From a virus, in the IMG/VR virus record IMGVR_UViG_3300030380_004166, positions 1-26,916 of that record: DNA of 26,916 nucleotides; one strand, written 5' to 3'. This document shows, piece after piece, positions 11,870 through 19,140 of this stretch. Under the pieces are notes generated by a model, which was given only the letters and a program-made list of their open reading frames with translations, made no database searches and was not told the DNA's origin. The position numbers and the translations under genes were made by a program. The first letter of the stretch is position 1; each line of letters begins with the position of its first letter.

Positions 11870-13296
11870 GTGAGATTATTAATTACAAGCCTGCTGGGAA
11901 GGTTGCTCAGAAGTTTCACAACACAAAAGGATTTGTAAAAGGTCTTATGGGTTGCGTAGGAAGCGGTAAGAGTTCCGCTTGCTGTGTAGAGATATTGAAC
12001 CTTGCTTTACAACAACCGCCCTCTCCTGACGGAGTGAGAAAGACAAGAGCGTTAGTGATTCGGAATACTTATCCTGAATTAAAATCTACAACGATCAAAA
12101 CGTGGGAGCAATGGTTTCCGTATAACGTAGCTCCGATTAAATGGGATACCCCGATTACATCTGTAATGAATATAGATGATATCGGAGATGGTACTGGTCT
12201 TCATTTAGAAGTCTGGTTCATGGCATTAGACAGAGTACAAGATACTGGAAGGCTTCGTTCTGTTGAGACATCTATTGCATGGATTAACGAGTGTTCGGAA
12301 GTGCCGAAAGAAATCTTTGACATGGTTACTCAGAGGGTTGGTCGATTCCCTAGAAAGATGGATGGTGGGTTTCATTTCCCATGTGTCCTGTTAGATACGA
12401 ACCCCCCAGATGATGACTCGTGGTATTTTAAAATTGCAGAAGAAGAAACCCCAGAGGGGTGGAAGTTCTTTCGACAAGCTGGTGGCTTGTACAAAGAAGA
12501 AGATGAATATAAACCAAACCCAGATGCAGAGAACATAGATAACTTACCGAATGGGTATAACTATTATCTCAACATGCTGGGAGCAAAAGATGAATCGTGG
12601 GTCAATGTTTTTGTTTTGGGAAACTACGGCACAACCTCAGATGGCAAGCCTGTGTATCCAGAGTTCAAAGATAAGATTCACGTTGCAGAAGAAGAGATAG
12701 AGCCCATACGAGGACTACCGATTATTCTGGGGTGGGACTTTGGTTTGACTCCTAGTTGTGTAATTCTTCAACAAACAGCACGAGGAAGTATTATTGTTTT
12801 AGAAGAAATCATATCGGAAGATATGGGTATCAGACAATTTGCTTCTGACATTGTAAAACCTGTATTGACAAATAAGTATTCTGGTTTCATGCGAGTGTCT
12901 ACCGCAGACCCAGCGGGAAATCAAAGAAGTCAGACAGATGAGCGTACATGTATTCAAGAGTTATTTGAGATTGGTATCCCAACAGAGATAGCGAATACGA
13001 ATGATTGGTTACCGAGAAGGGAAGCAGTCGCTTTTTTCCTAACACGCATGAATGATGGTAAGCCTTCCTTTCTCATCAACAAGAGTTGCAGAGTATTACG
13101 CAAAGGATTCAACGGTAAGTATCAGTATCAAAGATTAAAGGTATCTGGTACAGCACGGTATCGTGACAGACCATTGAAGGATGATATGTCTCACATACAA
13201 GATGCATTGCAGTATGCATGTCTTCGAGTACGAAGTGGATTGGGTCAGACAAGATCAAGAATGGTTTCTCAGAAAACTGCAATCGGCTGGACATGA
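11866..13296 (+). CDS. terL: Terminase large subunit, ATPase and nuclease
   Basis: The start overlaps the previous stop as ATGA. The N-terminal motor shows Walker A GCVGSGKSS (29-37), a Walker B-like strand AWINECSE (138-145) with N-E in place of the common D-E, and a coupling-type LLDTNPP (175-181). The C-terminal RNase H-like nuclease shows GWDFGLTPS (D291), STADPAG (D348) and KDDMSHIQDAL (439-448), the expected acidic metal ligands. It would translocate DNA into procapsids through the portal encoded downstream, and cut the concatemer. Length 476 is typical. Confidence 0.94.
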   Translation: MSEIINYKPAGKVAQKFHNTKGFVKGLMGCVGSGKSSACCVEILNLALQQPPSPDGVRKTRALVIRNTYPELKSTTIKTWEQWFPYNVAPIKWDTPITSVMNIDDIGDGTGLHLEVWFMALDRVQDTGRLRSVETSIAWINECSEVPKEIFDMVTQRVGRFPRKMDGGFHFPCVLLDTNPPDDDSWYFKIAEEETPEGWKFFRQAGGLYKEEDEYKPNPDAENIDNLPNGYNYYLNMLGAKDESWVNVFVLGNYGTTSDGKPVYPEFKDKIHVAEEEIEPIRGLPIILGWDFGLTPSCVILQQTARGSIIVLEEIISEDMGIRQFASDIVKPVLTNKYSGFMRVSTADPAGNQRSQTDERTCIQELFEIGIPTEIANTNDWLPRREAVAFFLTRMNDGKPSFLINKSCRVLRKGFNGKYQYQRLKVSGTARYRDRPLKDDMSHIQDALQYACLRVRSGLGQTRSRMVSQKTAIGWT

Positions 13297-13448
13297 TAGA
13301 CCCGAACCTTCCGTCTATTCAAAAGTATGTGGTTGTTGATAAATCAAACTGCGTGAAGTTAATTACTTCTAATAGAACAATTGCAAAGTGGTATCAAGGC
13401 ATGTTCGACATTGGAAGATTTAAAGAAGTAAAAATTTTTTTAAAATAA
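13293..13448 (+). CDS. Small hypothetical protein (51 aa) after terminase
   Basis: The start ATG at 13293 overlaps the terminase stop (ATGA); an in-frame ATG at 13218 lies within terminase and was not used. The product MIDPNLPSIQKYVVVDKSNC... continues to YQGMFDIGRFKEVKIF. It looks like a small alpha/beta domain with no recognised motif. The stop lies inside an 18-base AT-rich repeat copy. Coupled translation supports it as real. Confidence 0.6.
   Translation: MIDPNLPSIQKYVVVDKSNCVKLITSNRTIAKWYQGMFDIGRFKEVKIFLK
13430..13447. repeat. 18-base AT repeat, copy 1 (AAAAATTTTTTTAAAATA)
   Basis: It is identical to 13647-13664. It lies about five bases before the AAGGA ribosome binding site of the 13460 gene. 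It could be bent DNA, a weak upstream promoter element, or a ribosome-recruiting U-rich leader. Confidence 0.85.
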
Positions 13449-13459
13449 AAGGATTAACG

Positions 13460-13636
13460 ATGAAAGGTGTTAAACATTACTTAAAGTCTGGTAAAGAGTG
13501 GAAAGGTAAAAAACACAAGATGCCCAACGGTCAGCTTCATACAGGAGCATCACATAGTGCAACTTCGCAAAGGTTGTTTCATAAAAAAGAATTATCAAAA
13601 AGTGTTCAGGCTAAATTAAAAAAGGCTTCAGCGTGA
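13460..13636 (+). CDS. Small phage protein with MKGVKHYLK and HKMPNG motifs (58 aa)
   Basis: ATG follows AAAAGGA at good spacing. The sequence MKGVKHYLKSGKEWKGKKHK then MPNGQLHTGASHSATSQRLF then HKKELSKSVQ resembles a very common tiny protein of aquatic phages with the pattern MKGVKHY.K.G....HKM..G..H.G..H...S..L. Its function is unknown. Histidine pairs plus lysines could bind metal or nucleic acid. It lies between two 18-base AT repeats. Confidence 0.75.
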   Translation: MKGVKHYLKSGKEWKGKKHKMPNGQLHTGASHSATSQRLFHKKELSKSVQAKLKKASA

Positions 13637-13646
13637 ATGATGATAT

Positions 13647-13664
13647 AAAAATTTTTTTAAAATA
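13647..13664. repeat. 18-base AT repeat, copy 2 (AAAAATTTTTTTAAAATA)
   Basis: It is identical to 13430-13447 and likewise sits directly before a ribosome binding site (AGGAG, 13664-13668) of a small lysine-rich gene. Confidence 0.85.
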
Positions 13665-13674
13665 GGAGAATCAA

Positions 13675-13833
13675 ATGAGAAAAGCTAAAGGTACAAGTGT
13701 AATGAAGAAAAAAGATGACGATAAAAAGAAAAAGCAAAAGCTTATGGGCGGTGGTAGAGTCGGTCAAAAGAGTATGCAGAAAAAAGGGTATTCAAAAGGA
13801 GGAGCGATTAATCGCATGGGTCGAATGAAATAA
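13675..13833 (+). CDS. Lysine/glycine-rich very basic protein (52 aa)
   Basis: ATG follows AGGAG at seven bases, and the stop overlaps the next ATG as TAATG. The product is dominated by Lys and Gly (MKKKDDDKKKKQKLMGGGRV, then KKGYSKGGAINRMGRMK). Tiny proteins of this composition are frequent in aquatic phage structural regions; none is characterised to my knowledge. DNA condensation or capsid decoration are conceivable. Confidence 0.7.
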   Translation: MRKAKGTSVMKKKDDDKKKKQKLMGGGRVGQKSMQKKGYSKGGAINRMGRMK

Positions 13834-14504
13834 TGGCTTACCTTATAAGTAATATTCCGTATACAAAAGTTTGGGTTCGTAAAGAATTTACTAACGGTCA
13901 CAATGAAGGCGAAGGAGAATTCTTACATGGATTGGCAGTAGCAGTAACAACAATGCCCGATAGATGTTTGAGTTTTCAAATTATATTTACTGGATGTGAA
14001 ACAGACTTTACGGAAGAGCCAAACGTAACAGGCGGTGCTATGTGGGCGAGAATGCCAATCACAGGATTAGTTTATGATATGCCATTAGAGTCATGGGCTG
14101 ATAGAATGGAAACCCATTTAGCACAACCTTGGGATTGCCCTTCGCATCATCATTCAATTATTGAGCTTGCAAGATGTAAACCATCTCCGTGGCTTTGTAA
14201 AATTGATGGAGAGTTTTATACAGGAAGATATTTATTTACTGTAGATTATTCTGAAAGTGAAATTGCAGATTGCCCAGCACAACACAAACAAAGTCATGTC
14301 CTTGCCTTAACAGATGGGCAATGGAAAGGAAACATAGTAGCGTTACCAAACAATAGAGTAAGAGTTACTTCCCCAGCTTTATGGGAGACAGGCGATGGCG
14401 CACCACCGTTTAGACCATCACAATTTACGCATTGTGCTGAACAGGATGATTCCTATAAAGACCCTGAAGTAACCTTCAATAATTTATACAAGGATACGAA
14501 GTGA
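13833..14504 (+). CDS. Hypothetical protein (223 aa), probably beta-rich
   Basis: The start overlaps the preceding stop as TAATG. The sequence has many aromatic and strand-forming stretches (YTKVWVRKEF, CLSFQIIFTGC, GAMWARMPITGLVYDMP), a PWDCPSHHHSIIEL segment with adjacent His, and a repeated WLCKIDGEFYTGRYLFTVDY. Five or more Cys and a His cluster could bind metal. It lies between terminase and the lysis genes, and I recall similar proteins in aquatic phages without function. Structural or host-interaction roles are both possible. Confidence 0.75.
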   Translation: MAYLISNIPYTKVWVRKEFTNGHNEGEGEFLHGLAVAVTTMPDRCLSFQIIFTGCETDFTEEPNVTGGAMWARMPITGLVYDMPLESWADRMETHLAQPWDCPSHHHSIIELARCKPSPWLCKIDGEFYTGRYLFTVDYSESEIADCPAQHKQSHVLALTDGQWKGNIVALPNNRVRVTSPALWETGDGAPPFRPSQFTHCAEQDDSYKDPEVTFNNLYKDTK

Positions 14505-14671
14505 ATGAACAAATTGTCAACGATATTGACAAGCGGTTGACTACGCACGAAGCAGTTTGTGCGGAACGCTACAACGGTTTGTTAGGTAGGTTAAAAAGGT
14601 TAGAGACAATAATGATTGGAGCCTGTGGCTTTATCATTGTTTTATTGTTAAGTCTTGTATTAAAGGCTTAA
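14501..14671 (+). CDS. XhlA-like small membrane protein of the lysis cassette (56 aa)
   Basis: GTG at 14501 overlaps the previous stop as GTGA, with AAGGA at good spacing. A helical N-terminus (IDKRLTTHEAVCAERYNGL, RLKRLETIMIG) is followed by one transmembrane helix (about 38-54: MIGACGFIIVLLLSLVL). The THEAVCAERY...RLKRLE pattern followed by a single C-terminal membrane helix matches haemolysin XhlA-like phage proteins, which help holins and endolysins. The neighbours are lysis genes. The call is by topology and motif. Confidence 0.7.
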   Translation: MNEQIVNDIDKRLTTHEAVCAERYNGLLGRLKRLETIMIGACGFIIVLLLSLVLKA

Positions 14672-14674
14672 GTC

Positions 14675-15178
14675 ATGCTTGACCCCATCACAGCTATATC
14701 CGTTGCTGGGGCAACCATATCGACTATCAAGAAATGTGTAGATGATTCTGAAGCTCTATGGTCTTCGCTTAAGAAGTACGCTGGTGCAATTGAAGATGCT
14801 AGAGAACATGTCCGTCAAGAAAAGCAGTTTGGTAAAACCAAATTAAAAAAAGCAGTCAACAAAGCGAAGAGTGCAACCGATCAGGCATTCGACATCATCA
14901 TTATGGAGGAGAAGATTCGCCAACATGAAAAAGAACTCTACAATTTTTTTAGTGCGAATTGGACTCAAGAATGGGGAGGTCGTTCTGGATGGCTCCGCTT
15001 CCGAAAGCTTAGAGAGGAGATTAGAGCCAAGAAGGAACAAGAGGAATATAATCGAATCCGAAGAAGGAAGGCTCTCATATATAACTCCAAGCTTGGCTCG
15101 CTCATTGGATTTTTATTAATGGTTTTATTTTATTTGATTTGGTTTTTGTATAACGCAATTGTAGAAAGTGCAAAGTAA
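14675..15178 (+). CDS. Membrane-anchored coiled-coil protein in lysis cassette (167 aa)
   Basis: It begins three bases after the previous stop. Residues 1-20 are small-residue-rich (ITAISVAGATIST). The centre is a long charged helix (YAGAIEDAREHVRQEKQFG, KAKSATDQAFDIIIMEEKI). A conserved-looking WTQEWGGRSGW block precedes another charged helix, and one membrane helix ends the protein (about 141-161). The C-terminal anchor suggests attachment to the inner membrane with a coiled coil reaching out, as for spanin-like or accessory lysis proteins. No signal peptide or lipobox is seen. The family is unnamed. Confidence 0.7.
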   Translation: MLDPITAISVAGATISTIKKCVDDSEALWSSLKKYAGAIEDAREHVRQEKQFGKTKLKKAVNKAKSATDQAFDIIIMEEKIRQHEKELYNFFSANWTQEWGGRSGWLRFRKLREEIRAKKEQEEYNRIRRRKALIYNSKLGSLIGFLLMVLFYLIWFLYNAIVESAK

Positions 15179-15180
15179 TT

Positions 15181-15636
15181 ATGTTGAATTTAATTGGTTC
15201 ATTACTGCCACTAGGCGAGAAGCTAGTTGACAAACTCGTTCCTGACCCTGAAGCCAAGGCAAAGGCTCTTCAAGAATTGAAAAAGCTAGAACAATCAGGA
15301 GAGCTTGCAAAGCTTTCTGCCGAACATGCAAATACCGCAAGTGCCAGAGAGCGAGAGATTAAAGTTGCAACCTCAGAGTTTGCACCTTTCATTAATAAGA
15401 TCATCGTACCGTGCCTAGCGATACTTATTGTTCTTCTTACTTTCGGAATGATGACAGCGATTTTGTTTTTAGATATTACTGAAGGCAAGAGTTATGAAAT
15501 CGCATTGTACATTCTCGGTTTGCTTTCGGGAGCATTGATGTCATGTATTAATTACTACTTCGGTTCATCAACTGGCAGTAAAGAAAAGAGTAGAGAGTTA
15601 CAAGAGATCATGGAGAAGAAGGAGCCAAGGGTATGA
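15181..15636 (+). CDS. Holin (3TM-superfamily-like, 151 aa)
   Basis: The N-terminus has an amphipathic ISLLPLGEKLVDKLVPDPEAKA-like region (visible as GEKLVDKLVPDPEAKAKAL), then a charged linker, and two clear membrane helices at about 74-97 (IIVPCLAILIVLLTFGMM) and 106-127, ending YYFGSSTGSKEK. The KLVPDPEAKAKA and YYFGSS.GSK elements are typical of the holin family known from gene-transfer agents and marine phages. It would permeabilise the inner membrane to release the M15 endolysin encoded next, with a four-base overlap. Confidence 0.82.
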   Translation: MLNLIGSLLPLGEKLVDKLVPDPEAKAKALQELKKLEQSGELAKLSAEHANTASAREREIKVATSEFAPFINKIIVPCLAILIVLLTFGMMTAILFLDITEGKSYEIALYILGLLSGALMSCINYYFGSSTGSKEKSRELQEIMEKKEPRV

Positions 15637-16010
15637 CAAATTTTGGGCAGTACTTCACAAGACAAGAATTTGTATGCTCACATACTGGAGAAGAAAATAT
15701 GTCGCAAGACTTTTTAAATCTTCTTAATAAGCTTCGTGAGTTATACGGTCAGCCGATGTTGATCTCAAGTGGCTATCGCCATGAGACACATCCTATTGAA
15801 GCAAAAAAGAAAAAAGCTGGAATGCATACAACAGGTTTAGCCTGTGACATTTTAGTTCACGGTAAAGATGCACATTGTTTATTAGAACATGCAATGAGTA
15901 TGCAAGCCTTTACAGGAATTGGCATAGCCCAGAAGGGAGCGGTCGAGGGTCGGTTTATCCATCTTGATATTGGACAAAGTGACACAAGACCTTGGATATG
16001 GAGTTATTAA
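15633..16010 (+). CDS. Endolysin, M15-family D-Ala-D-Ala-type peptidase
   Basis: The start overlaps the holin stop (ATGA). The 125-residue protein has the M15 motifs SSGYRH (45-50), GMHTTGLACDI (63-73) giving H65 and D72, and RFIHLDIG (107-114) giving H110. Together these form the zinc site of DD-carboxy/endopeptidases. It would cleave peptide cross-links of peptidoglycan at lysis. Small single-domain size fits a Gram-negative-host phage endolysin. Placement next to a holin confirms the role. Confidence 0.9.
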   Translation: MTNFGQYFTRQEFVCSHTGEENMSQDFLNLLNKLRELYGQPMLISSGYRHETHPIEAKKKKAGMHTTGLACDILVHGKDAHCLLEHAMSMQAFTGIGIAQKGAVEGRFIHLDIGQSDTRPWIWSY

Positions 16011-16187
16011 ATGTGGGAAGTCCCAAAAGGAAGCACTCGTCCTGTTTACGACAAACAAAGAGATGGAAATGTTTTTCATTGGATTTTAAAAGCAAGTGAA
16101 TCAATACGAGATAAACAAATAATGGAAAGGTTAGAAAATGCCAAAGGCATCGGAAATCAAAAGAGAAAACGGAAAGATCAAGTATAG
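16011..16187 (+). CDS. Small hypothetical protein (58 aa) after endolysin
   Basis: ATG directly follows the endolysin stop. The product begins MWEVPKGSTRPVYDKQRDGN, continues VFHWILKASESIRDKQIMER, and ends basic. It overlaps the next gene by 50 bases in another frame, which is more than usual here and lowers confidence. No family or clear ribosome binding site is seen; coupling to the endolysin is possible. Confidence 0.5.
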   Translation: MWEVPKGSTRPVYDKQRDGNVFHWILKASESIRDKQIMERLENAKGIGNQKRKRKDQV

Positions 16188-16452
16188 AGGTCATACCTTT
16201 TCTGGTTTCAATAAACCAAAAAGAGCTCCATCTGGTAGTAAAAAGAAAATGATTGTTCTTGCTAAAAAGGGAGATCAGGTTAAGTTAGTCTCGTTTGGTC
16301 ATCGTGATTATCAAGATTTTAGACAACACAAAAGTGAAAAGAGAAGAAAGAATTATTTACAGCGTTCTGCTGGTATAAGAGATAAGTCTGGCAAGTTAAC
16401 AAAGGATGATAAGTTCTCTGCTAATTATTGGGCGAGAAGAAAGTTATGGTAA
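16138..16452 (+). CDS. Conserved basic phage protein with NYWARRKLW end (104 aa)
   Basis: ATG follows GAAAGG at suitable spacing. The body shows GSKKKMIVLAKKGDQVKLVSFGH, then YQDFRQHKSEKRRKNYLQRS, then GIRDKSGKLTKDDKFSANYW with an ARRKLW end. I recall this motif series as highly conserved among aquatic phages and usually encoded beside terminase or portal genes; I do not know its function. A strongly basic, small and presumably structured protein next to the portal fits a packaging or head role. Confidence 0.75.
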   Translation: MPKASEIKRENGKIKYRGHTFSGFNKPKRAPSGSKKKMIVLAKKGDQVKLVSFGHRDYQDFRQHKSEKRRKNYLQRSAGIRDKSGKLTKDDKFSANYWARRKLW

Positions 16453-16456
16453 ACAA

Positions 16457-18406
16457 ATGGCACTAAAATCACAAAGACTAAATACAGATCAGGAAGAGTC
16501 ACAGATCGAAGACGAATTTGTTATGTCTTCGTTGGCGCATTATGTATTGCGTTGTTACGAAGAAGCAAAGACAGCTAAGTCAGATGTCACGGAAAGACTC
16601 TTACGTTGTGAAAGACAAAGACGAGGAGAGTATGACCCTGACAAGTTAGCTGGCATTCGGGATACTGGTGGCTCAGATATATTTATGATGCTTACAGATA
16701 TTAAGTGTCGTGCTTCTGAGAGCTGGATTAAAGACGTTATGTTTTCTTCTGGAGAAAAGAGTTGGTCTTTAACTCCAACAAAAGAACCTGAGATTCCTTC
16801 TTTCTTTGATGAAGAGATAGTAAATACTGTTGTATCTGAAGCAGAGAATGTTCAGCAAGCTGGTCAGCAGATAAATCCGAAAGCTGTAGAAATTAGAATG
16901 GATGAAATCTATGCTGAGGTTCAAGAAAAAATAAACCAACACGCAAAAGATTCTGCTCTTGCAATGGAAAAAAGAATGATGGACAAGATGCAACAAGCTG
17001 GGTATCAGACTATGTTGTCTGAAGTTATCTATGACTTTGTTACATTCCCATGTGCAATTATTAAAGCTCCTATCATAAGAAAGAAAAAGTTTTTAACTTG
17101 GGCTCAAAATTCTTTTGACCCAAAAGTTGCTGATGAGATTATTGAGGATTTTGAAAGAGTGAGTCCATATGATATTTTTCCTTCTCCTAATGCAGTTACA
17201 CCGCAAGACGGATATATAATTCAGCGACATCATTTTACAAGAAAAGATTTAGAGAATTTAATTGGCTTGCCATCTTTTAATGAAAAAGCTATTCAAGATG
17301 TATTGATGCGTTATGGAACTCAAGGACTAACAGAGTTAACACAATCTGATACAGAAAGAAATCTTTTAGAAGGAAGAAGAAACACATTAGTCGGAACAGA
17401 GCTTATTGAAGGCATTGAGTTTTGGGGAAGTGTTTCAGGAATCATGCTTAAAGAATATGGCATGACTGATGTTGAAGACTATAAAGAATACGAAGTAAAT
17501 GTATGGATTGTTGGCTCAGATGTTATTAAGTGTGCCTTAAACACAGACCCTTTGCAACGCAGACCATACAGCAAATGTTCTTTCGAGCAAATACCAAGTG
17601 CCTTCTGGGGATTAGCTTTGCCAGAGATAATGAGAGACATTCAGGTTATGTGTAATGCAAGTGCCAGAGCACTTGCAAACAACATGGCTTTAGCTTCAGC
17701 TCCACAGGTTGAGGTAAGTGTTGATCGTTTACCAGAGGGAGAAGATTTAACAAAGATGTATCCGTGGAAGATATGGCAGACAACATCAGATAGAACTGGT
17801 GGCGGTCAGCCAGCGATTAAGTTTTATCAACCAAACATGAATGCGGAAACATTATTAAATGTATATCAGTATTTCCAGAAGATAGCTGATGAAGTAACAG
17901 GAGTTCCAAATTATATTTACGGAAGCTCTGCTGTATCTGGTGCTGGACGTACAGCTTCTGGATTATCCATGTTAATGGAGAATGCTTCTAAAGGAATCAA
18001 GCAAGCTATTTTAAATATTGACCAAGCAGTCGGAGAAGTATTACAACGCTTGTACGATCACATAATGATTTATGATGATGACCCAACAATCAAAGGAGAT
18101 ATGAAGATTGTCGCATCAGGAATTATAAAGACATTGTTAAAAGAGTCTGTACAACAAAGGCGAAATGAGTTTTTGCAACTTACATCAAACCCTGTTGATC
18201 TTCAGATCATGGGTCAAGCTGGAAGAGCAGAGCTCCTTAGGGAAACTGCAAAGGTATTAAACATGGATATTGATAAGTTGATACCAGACCCAGAAGAACT
18301 AAAAGCTCAACAACAATTAGCACAATTAATGCAACAACAGCAACAAGCGCAACCTCAACAACAACAAGTACAACAAATACCACCACAAGGAGATCAACCA
18401 CAATGA
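16457..18406 (+). CDS. Portal protein (podovirus type, 649 aa)
   Basis: The ATG at 16457, five bases after the preceding stop, is preferred over 16406, which lies in the upstream gene. Size, gene order and sequence fit short-tailed phage portals: a helical N-terminus (RLLRCERQRRGEYDPDKL), GGSDIFMMLTDIKCRASESWI, a beta-rich centre, LPEIMRDIQVMCNASARALANN and SGAGRTASGLSMLM (portal stem/wing-like helices), and a Q-rich tail (QQQQQAQPQQQQ). It forms the dodecameric ring through which TerL pumps DNA. It lies just before scaffold and capsid genes. Confidence 0.9.
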   Translation: MALKSQRLNTDQEESQIEDEFVMSSLAHYVLRCYEEAKTAKSDVTERLLRCERQRRGEYDPDKLAGIRDTGGSDIFMMLTDIKCRASESWIKDVMFSSGEKSWSLTPTKEPEIPSFFDEEIVNTVVSEAENVQQAGQQINPKAVEIRMDEIYAEVQEKINQHAKDSALAMEKRMMDKMQQAGYQTMLSEVIYDFVTFPCAIIKAPIIRKKKFLTWAQNSFDPKVADEIIEDFERVSPYDIFPSPNAVTPQDGYIIQRHHFTRKDLENLIGLPSFNEKAIQDVLMRYGTQGLTELTQSDTERNLLEGRRNTLVGTELIEGIEFWGSVSGIMLKEYGMTDVEDYKEYEVNVWIVGSDVIKCALNTDPLQRRPYSKCSFEQIPSAFWGLALPEIMRDIQVMCNASARALANNMALASAPQVEVSVDRLPEGEDLTKMYPWKIWQTTSDRTGGGQPAIKFYQPNMNAETLLNVYQYFQKIADEVTGVPNYIYGSSAVSGAGRTASGLSMLMENASKGIKQAILNIDQAVGEVLQRLYDHIMIYDDDPTIKGDMKIVASGIIKTLLKESVQQRRNEFLQLTSNPVDLQIMGQAGRAELLRETAKVLNMDIDKLIPDPEELKAQQQLAQLMQQQQQAQPQQQQVQQIPPQGDQPQ

Positions 18407-18864
18407 GTATTGGACAAGTAATAGCTGGCGCAATAGCTGGAAAAATGCAATATGATCAGACAAAGTATTACAAAGAACAAGATAAAAAAAGAGATGCTTT
18501 GTCAGAAAGAATTTTAAATCTTACTGCTGGTTTAAAGAAAACAACACAAGAACCAAACACTCCCAATGCAACAGAAGTTGTTCAATCTGATGGCAGTACA
18601 AAGACAACTACTAGCGGTGGAACAACAACTACCTTCGATCAAGGGGCAATGCCTGAAACAAAAATTGCGATTCTCTCTGATGATGAAATGAGAAAAAGTG
18701 CTGGCAAGCAAGCTCGCCCTAATAATATGGATAGTACATACAGGAATTTGGCTGAAGGTGGCATAGTCGGATACATGCATGGTGGAACAATTGGATACTA
18801 TCATGGTGGAATGGGGGGATGTCCTGATCGCATGTCATGGCAGAAAGATAATTTTAAGAAGTGA
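18403..18864 (+). CDS. Hypothetical structural-region protein with glycine-rich end (153 aa)
   Basis: The start overlaps the portal stop (ATGA). The N-terminus is small and hydrophobic (SIGQVIAGAIAGKMQYD), the middle is Thr/Ser-rich low complexity, and the C-terminal part reads LAEGGIVGYMHGGTIGYYHGG followed by CPDRMSWQKDNFKK. The AEGG-x-x-x-Y-x-x-GG pattern recurs in aquatic phage head-region proteins. The function is unknown. Coupling to portal suggests a head or neck accessory. Confidence 0.72.
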   Translation: MSIGQVIAGAIAGKMQYDQTKYYKEQDKKRDALSERILNLTAGLKKTTQEPNTPNATEVVQSDGSTKTTTSGGTTTTFDQGAMPETKIAILSDDEMRKSAGKQARPNNMDSTYRNLAEGGIVGYMHGGTIGYYHGGMGGCPDRMSWQKDNFKK

Positions 18865-19049
18865 AACCAGTTAACCAAACAATACGATCATTAAAACAAC
18901 ACAAAGAGTTTAATGATCTCATCGAATATTTAATTGAGTTGCGTAGAACAAAACTTGAAGAGTTAGAAGAATCTGGACAGACAATTCAAACTCATAAGTT
19001 GCAAGGCTACGCTCTTGCTCTACGAGACTTAATTAAATTAACTAAGTAG
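18861..19049 (+). CDS. Small helical protein (62 aa)
   Basis: GTG at 18861 overlaps the previous stop as GTGA. The product is helical (SLKQHKEFNDLIEYLIELRR, then KLEELEES and KLQGYALALRDLIKLT) and predicted to be a short coiled coil. It is the last gene before the scaffold gene, separated by 91 bases that hold a GCGTAGG/CCTATGC hairpin (19079-19115). The function is unknown; a head-assembly accessory is plausible. Confidence 0.68.
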   Translation: MKPVNQTIRSLKQHKEFNDLIEYLIELRRTKLEELEESGQTIQTHKLQGYALALRDLIKLTK

Positions 19050-19140
19050 TATTTTTTTAATCAACCGAGAATACCTTTGCGTAGGCAATTGGAAAACCTA
19101 AAAAGGCTCCTATGCACGAAGGAAGGCTCACGGAGAAAAC

